From Acidobacteriota bacterium (GTDB taxonomy: Bacteria; Acidobacteriota; Terriglobia; UBA7540), in contig JAJYJL010000197.1 in the NCBI GenBank assembly GCA_021789565.1, forward strand, positions 1-9,619: a stretch of 9,619 nucleotides of DNA, written 5' to 3'. The notes under the pieces were generated by a model. The model worked only from the letters and a program-made list of their open reading frames with translations, searched no databases and had not been told where the DNA came from. The position numbers were made by a program, and so were the translations under genes. Below are positions 6,027 through 9,619 of the stretch, in pieces. Each line of letters opens with the position of its first letter. Positions within the stretch are counted from its first letter, which is position 1.

Positions 6027-8278
6027 TGGGCGATCGGGCGCCGCGATTCACCGTCTTTACTCCGACCTATAACCGAGCCAAAACGCTGCGGAGGCCGTAC
6101 GAAAGCCTGCGGCGCCAGACGCTGCGGGACTTTGAGTGGCTGGTGATTGACGACGGCTCGACGGACAACACGCGCGAACGGGTGGAAAGCTGGCAGCGGG
6201 AAGCCGGCTTCACAGTCCGCTACGCGTGGCAGGAGAACGGCGGCAAGGCGGCGGCGTGGAATCGCGCGCTGGAACTCGCTCGCGGCGAATTCTTCATCTG
6301 CCTCGATTCGGACGACGAGTGCGTTCCGCGGGCGCTGGAGAATTTTAAGGACGTGTGGGAAAGCATTCCGGAGGGAGAGCGGGGGCGGTTCTCAGGCGTG
6401 ACGGCGTTTTGTGTGGACCAGAATGGCGCGCCCTACGGGCCGGACCTTCCGGCTTCGCCCCTCGATTGCAGCCACGTGGAAGTGACTTACCGGCTGAAAC
6501 GCGTTCACGAGACCTGGCAATGTTATCGGACGGAAGTGATCAGAAATTATCCTTTCGAACTGATTCCGGGCTACCGCAACTACCTGCCCGAGACCGCTGT
6601 CATCAACCGCGTGGCTGCATCGTACATTCAAAGGCACGTCAACCAGCGGCTGCGGGTTTATCACACGGAGGACCGCTCAGACGTGGGCGAGCACCTCTCA
6701 AGCGGGTTGAACGCAAGGGACGGGCTGAAGCACGCGCCGGGAATCCGAGCGGCCCACCTGAGCCTGCTAAAGTACCAGTTCAGATGGTTTCCCTACGCCC
6801 CGCTTCGCTTCTATAAGGCGGCGGCCAACTATGTGCGGTTTTCCTGGATGCAGGGTATTTCGACGCGGGCACAGCTTCGAGAGTTGGGATTGATGCGGGC
6901 GCGGGCGTTGTGGCTGGCCGCGCTGCCGGCAGCAATCGGATTGCGGCTGAATGACCGGCTGGGGGAACGCCGGGCAAGACATGCAAGGGCGGATTCGCCG
7001 CGGCCGGCGCGGGTGCTTTACATCACCTACGACGGCCTGATGGAGCCGCTGGGACAGTCGCAGGTGCTGCCTTATCTGCGCGAACTGGCCGGCGAATTTG
7101 CATTTACCATCCTGAGTTTTGAGAAGCCGCATGACTTGCAGGACCTCTCGCGCCGGCGGCAGTTGCAGCAACAGCTTGAGACCGCGGGGATCAAATGGGT
7201 TCCGTTGCGCTACCACAAGCGGCCCAGCGTGCCGGCCACGGCGTTCGACATCATGCATGGGGTGGTGCGCGGCATTGGAGTTGCCGTGCGGCAAGCCCCC
7301 GAGATTGTGCACGTCCGGGGATACGTGCCGGGCGTGATCGGGCTGGTCCTGAAGAGAGCAACGGGAGCGAGGCTCATCTTCGACATGCGCGGCTTCTGGC
7401 CGGATGAAAAAGTGGACGGCGGCGCGTGGCGGCAGGGCTCGGCTGTGTACCGGGCGGCAAAGTGGTTTGAAAAGAGGTTGCTGACGCGCGCGGACGTGGT
7501 GGTTTCATTGACGCAGGCCGGCGTGGAAGCGATGCGGGAGTTCCCTTACCTGCGGGCGCACAACACCCGGTTTGAAGTGATACCGACATGCACGGACCTG
7601 GAATTGTTCCGCCCCGCAGATCGACACAATGATGACGCGCCCCAGGAATTCGTGCTGGGATACGTGGGATCAGTGGGAACCTTCTATCTGTTTGATGAAG
7701 TGCTCGAGTGCTTCAACGAACTGCTGAGGGTGCTCCCGAAGGCGCGGCTGATGGTGGTGAATCGGGGCGATCACGATTATGTTCGGGCCAGGATTAGAGA
7801 GTGCGGCGTTCCGACTGACAGCGTGGAACTGCACTCTGTGGAATATCGCAAGGTTCCTGAGCAGATGCGCCGTATGGATGCCGCGGCCTTCTTTATCAAG
7901 CCCGTCTTCTCAAAGAAGAGCTCGGCACCCACTCGCCTGGGCGAGTTTTTGGGTTGCGGAGTTCCTTGCCTGGTAAACGCGGGCGTGGGCGACATGGATT
8001 CGGTGGTCTCCCAGGCGCGCGCAGGAGTCGTGATGCGGGAGTTTTCACCCGAAGCGCGACGGGCTGCGGTCCGCGAACTGCTTGCCCTCTGCATGGACGG
8101 AGAAACCCGGCTCCGATGCGTGGAGGCGGGGCGCCGGCACTTCTCACTTGAGCAGGGCGTGGAGGCGTATCGAAAAATCTACCTGGACATAGAAGACCAA
8201 CGACACCCCACCGAGGCGGCGAATCCGAACAGCCGTGTCCAGGAACTGGAATACGACCAGGAGTTGTTGCATCGGTAA
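6026..8278 (+). CDS. Bifunctional GT2-GT4 glycosyltransferase fusion
   Basis: This 750-residue protein joins two different glycosyltransferase folds. Residues 8-275 are a GT2 domain: FTVFTPTYNRAKTL (8-21), VIDDGSTDNT (DDGS 42-45), ENGGKAAAWNRAL (70-82), CLDSDDECVP (DSDD 94-97) and a YLPETAVINRVA segment (186-197; Glu189 is a candidate catalytic base). A basic linker (about 285-327, RRARHARADSPRPAR) leads to a complete GT4 domain. This begins VLYITYDGLMEPLGQSQVLPYL (330-351), exactly where stand-alone GT4 proteins of this subgroup start. It continues with FDMRGFWPDEKVDGG (452-466), VIPTCTDLELF (518-528), LGYVGSVG (544-551), and KSSAPTRLGEFLGCGVPCLVN (631-651), which replaces the usual EGFG-type motif. 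Both active sites look intact, so it may add two sugars in sequence. GGAGGAA (6008-6014) precedes the ATG; a TTG one codon earlier is also possible. It overlaps the previous GT4 by one base. No stop or frameshift lies at the junction. Confidence 0.9.
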   Translation: MGDRAPRFTVFTPTYNRAKTLRRPYESLRRQTLRDFEWLVIDDGSTDNTRERVESWQREAGFTVRYAWQENGGKAAAWNRALELARGEFFICLDSDDECVPRALENFKDVWESIPEGERGRFSGVTAFCVDQNGAPYGPDLPASPLDCSHVEVTYRLKRVHETWQCYRTEVIRNYPFELIPGYRNYLPETAVINRVAASYIQRHVNQRLRVYHTEDRSDVGEHLSSGLNARDGLKHAPGIRAAHLSLLKYQFRWFPYAPLRFYKAAANYVRFSWMQGISTRAQLRELGLMRARALWLAALPAAIGLRLNDRLGERRARHARADSPRPARVLYITYDGLMEPLGQSQVLPYLRELAGEFAFTILSFEKPHDLQDLSRRRQLQQQLETAGIKWVPLRYHKRPSVPATAFDIMHGVVRGIGVAVRQAPEIVHVRGYVPGVIGLVLKRATGARLIFDMRGFWPDEKVDGGAWRQGSAVYRAAKWFEKRLLTRADVVVSLTQAGVEAMREFPYLRAHNTRFEVIPTCTDLELFRPADRHNDDAPQEFVLGYVGSVGTFYLFDEVLECFNELLRVLPKARLMVVNRGDHDYVRARIRECGVPTDSVELHSVEYRKVPEQMRRMDAAAFFIKPVFSKKSSAPTRLGEFLGCGVPCLVNAGVGDMDSVVSQARAGVVMREFSPEARRAAVRELLALCMDGETRLRCVEAGRRHFSLEQGVEAYRKIYLDIEDQRHPTEAANPNSRVQELEYDQELLHR

Positions 8279-8326
8279 CGATAACCCGTCACGGCAGAGT
8301 CTGTCTGCCTTGGAACGTCAAGGTCG

Positions 8327-9235
8327 ATGAAAATATTCTTACTCACAAAGAAGCTGGTTGGGGCTATCCTGATGCCCCTGCAGTTTTCGCTGGGCCTGAT
8401 CGTTTTCGGCGTTGTCCTTTGGTGGTTGGGCCGATGGCAGCGGCTGGCGCGATATTTGGTGACTGCCGGGACAGTGCTGCTTCTGGTCTTCAGCAACAAG
8501 TTTGTGGGTTACCATCTGATCCATTCGCTGGAATCCAGATACCCACCGTTTGAGCTGGCCCAAGCCGGCGGGGATGGAGTTTCAGCCGCACAGTTCGCGT
8601 CTGCTGAAGGCCACACCGGCAACTCCATTTCAAAGCTGGGACCAAAACCCCTAATCGTGGTGCTGAGCGGAGGCGCTAGCAATGACCCGACACTGCCTGT
8701 TGCCGACCGCCTCTACCCTGATTCCGCCCTTCGCGTTACTGAGGCCGTTAATATTTATCGCAGCCTTAAGTCGTCGGTACGGCCCGCGTCAGAAAACGAT
8801 CGCGCCTCGAACAAATCAAACCCAACCGCGCCAGGAACACCTCGAATCCTGATGTCGGGAGGACCGACCGTTAATTCATCTGCTGAAGCCATCCCGATGC
8901 GAAAACTGGCCGAACACTTGGGAGTGCCTCCCGGCGCCATTCTCATGGAGACACGTTCGGATGACACCGCCAGCGAAGCGAAAGACATCATGCCTTACGT
9001 CGGGCGCAATCCTTTCATCCTGGTCACTTCTGCCTTTCATATGCCGCGCGCTCTGGGCTTGTTCCGCCACCTGGGCATGCAGCCCATCCCTGCCTCATGC
9101 AATTACCTGGGCGACTGGACTTCGCAGCCTTTTGTGATGGAAATTCCACCCGAGGCCGATGCGCTTGTGCAATCCGAAGTGGCCTGGCACGAAAGGCTGG
9201 GCATGATCTGGGAGCATTTGCGCGGACAGTTGTGA
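8327..9235 (+). CDS. YdcF/ElyC family (DUF218) membrane-anchored protein
   Basis: A 302-residue protein with two N-terminal hydrophobic helices (about 11-33 and 43-60) followed by a DUF218 domain. The domain shows LIVVLSGGA (109-117), ILMSGGP (174-180), METRSDDTASEAKDI (207-221) and LVTSAFHMPRALGLFRHLG (232-250). The last is the most characteristic motif. E. coli ElyC, with the same two-helix plus DUF218 layout, affects envelope biogenesis linked to the undecaprenyl-phosphate lipid carrier. A comparable role beside glycan-assembly genes is plausible but inferred. Two segments, about 80-106 and 149-170, are Ser/Ala/Asn-rich and look like loop insertions compared with compact family members. 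The start is the ATG after CAAGG (8319-8323). It follows the fusion glycosyltransferase by 48 bases, which hold only a weak 6-bp hairpin (8293-8309) without a T-run, so cotranscription is likely. Confidence 0.85.
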   Translation: MKIFLLTKKLVGAILMPLQFSLGLIVFGVVLWWLGRWQRLARYLVTAGTVLLLVFSNKFVGYHLIHSLESRYPPFELAQAGGDGVSAAQFASAEGHTGNSISKLGPKPLIVVLSGGASNDPTLPVADRLYPDSALRVTEAVNIYRSLKSSVRPASENDRASNKSNPTAPGTPRILMSGGPTVNSSAEAIPMRKLAEHLGVPPGAILMETRSDDTASEAKDIMPYVGRNPFILVTSAFHMPRALGLFRHLGMQPIPASCNYLGDWTSQPFVMEIPPEADALVQSEVAWHERLGMIWEHLRGQL

Positions 9236-9269
9236 TGGCAAGCGGGCTGGCAACACTTTGACTCGGATA

Positions 9270-9281
9270 CCTTGAACAAGG
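9270..9281. other. Small dyad CCTTG-AA-CAAGG in the spacer before the asparagine synthase gene
   Basis: The 62-base spacer 9236-9297 holds a short 5-bp inverted repeat and a TTGACT (9258-9263) resembling a -35 box. No matching -10 box lies at the proper distance. AAGGTGA (9278-9284) could act as a distant ribosome site, 13 bases before the ATG. There is nothing else recognisable here, and a promoter is not supported. Confidence 0.2.
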
Positions 9282-9297
9282 TGACAGACTTCCAACA

Positions 9298-9619
9298 ATG
9301 TGCGGAATAGCAGGTTTTCTCTCAGAGAAGAGTAAATTCTTCGCAGACGGTATTGAAGGAACCGTTCGACGGATGGCACAAGCCATTCGCCATCGGGGAC
9401 CTGATGACGATGGCGCGTGGGTGGACCGGGAAGCCGGCATCGCAATGGGGTTCCGACGGCTCGCGATCCTGGACGTCTCACAGCGTGGACACCAGCCGAT
9501 GTTTTCTCAGGACGGTCGCTACGTGATTGTTTTTAACGGCGAGATTTATAACTTCCGTGAGTTGCGGGCGCGGCTGGAAGGGCTTGGTCACAAGTTTTCT
9601 TCCGGCACAGACACGGAAG
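9298..9619 (+). CDS. asnB: Asparagine synthase (glutamine-hydrolysing)-like protein, 3' end cut by window
   Basis: The first 107 codons are present and the frame is open to the window edge. The protein begins MCGIAGF, so removal of Met exposes Cys2, the N-terminal nucleophile of class II glutamine amidotransferases. Further glutaminase motifs are IRHRGPDDDG (30-39), RRLAILDVS (53-61), QPMF (66-69), FNGEIYNFRELR (79-90) and SGTDTE (102-107). The family releases ammonia from glutamine and uses it on an AMP-activated carboxylate. In surface-polysaccharide clusters, AsnB-like proteins are often thought to amidate a sugar acid or amino-acid substituent rather than make free asparagine. That role here is inferred from context. 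The synthetase domain lies outside the window, so its integrity cannot be judged. The ATG is fixed by the need for Cys at position 2. Confidence 0.93.
   Translation, partial: MCGIAGFLSEKSKFFADGIEGTVRRMAQAIRHRGPDDDGAWVDREAGIAMGFRRLAILDVSQRGHQPMFSQDGRYVIVFNGEIYNFRELRARLEGLGHKFSSGTDTE

Noticed and set aside
6767..7312. 181-codon minus-strand frame opposite the GT2-GT4 fusion junction
   Set aside because: It could have hinted at a separate gene at the junction, but it has no domain signature and the + frame is continuous through the linker.
8293..8309. Hairpin GGCAGA-GTCTG-TCTGCC after the fusion gene as a terminator
   Set aside because: The stem is only 6 bp and is followed by TTGG rather than a T-run. 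The next gene starts 18 bases later, so termination here is unlikely.
1..9619. CRISPR arrays, tRNAs, toxin-antitoxin or phage-defence genes
   Set aside because: No regularly spaced direct repeats, tRNA-like sequence or nuclease, toxin or helicase motifs were seen. All sizeable coding frames are explained by glycan-assembly genes.

Overview
This is a gene-dense, high-GC window with every gene on the + strand. It carries part of a cell-surface polysaccharide (EPS, O-antigen or capsule-like) biosynthesis cluster. The organism is most likely an acidobacterium or a similar soil bacterium. That is an inference from two things: the codon usage, and the kind of palindromic repeats between genes. The 4646-4806 repeat belongs to a type I recall as abundant in acidobacterial genomes, where it often gets mis-called as small proteins containing KGHDFSRAV. 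Nothing in the window fixes the taxon.

Layout from left to right: a possible solo REP-like palindrome (12-33); a Wzx-type flippase (41-1576); a REPIN-like double palindrome flanked by 13-bp direct repeats (1565-1688), lying across the 5' part of a SAM-dependent methyltransferase gene (1540-2406); two family-2 glycosyltransferases (2431-3516 and 3516-4592), the second coupled to the first by a TAATG overlap; a 258-bp non-coding gap that holds a 161-bp element with perfect 14-bp terminal inverted repeats and four internal hairpins (4646-4806); a family-4 glycosyltransferase (4851-6026); a 750-residue GT2-GT4 fusion (6026-8278), coupled by a TGATG overlap; a membrane-anchored YdcF/ElyC (DUF218) protein (8327-9235); and the first 107 codons of a glutamine-hydrolysing asparagine-synthase-like gene (9298 to the window end).

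The genes fit one job. The four glycosyltransferase proteins, with five catalytic domains between them, would build a lipid-linked repeat unit at the cytoplasmic face. The methyltransferase would decorate it, the asparagine-synthase-like protein could amidate a sugar acid or amino-acid substituent, and Wzx would flip the product to the outside. The DUF218 protein would act at the membrane on a lipid-carrier or envelope step. No initiating phosphoglycosyltransferase, Wzy polymerase, Wzz/Wzc/Wza export part or nucleotide-sugar synthesis gene is visible, so the cluster must continue beyond the window. The glycan structure cannot be predicted.

I see no defence system, CRISPR array, tRNA, rRNA, transposase gene or convincing intrinsic terminator. 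The most interesting parts are the two palindromic mobile-type repeats, one apparently inserted in frame in the methyltransferase leader, and the GT2-GT4 fusion.
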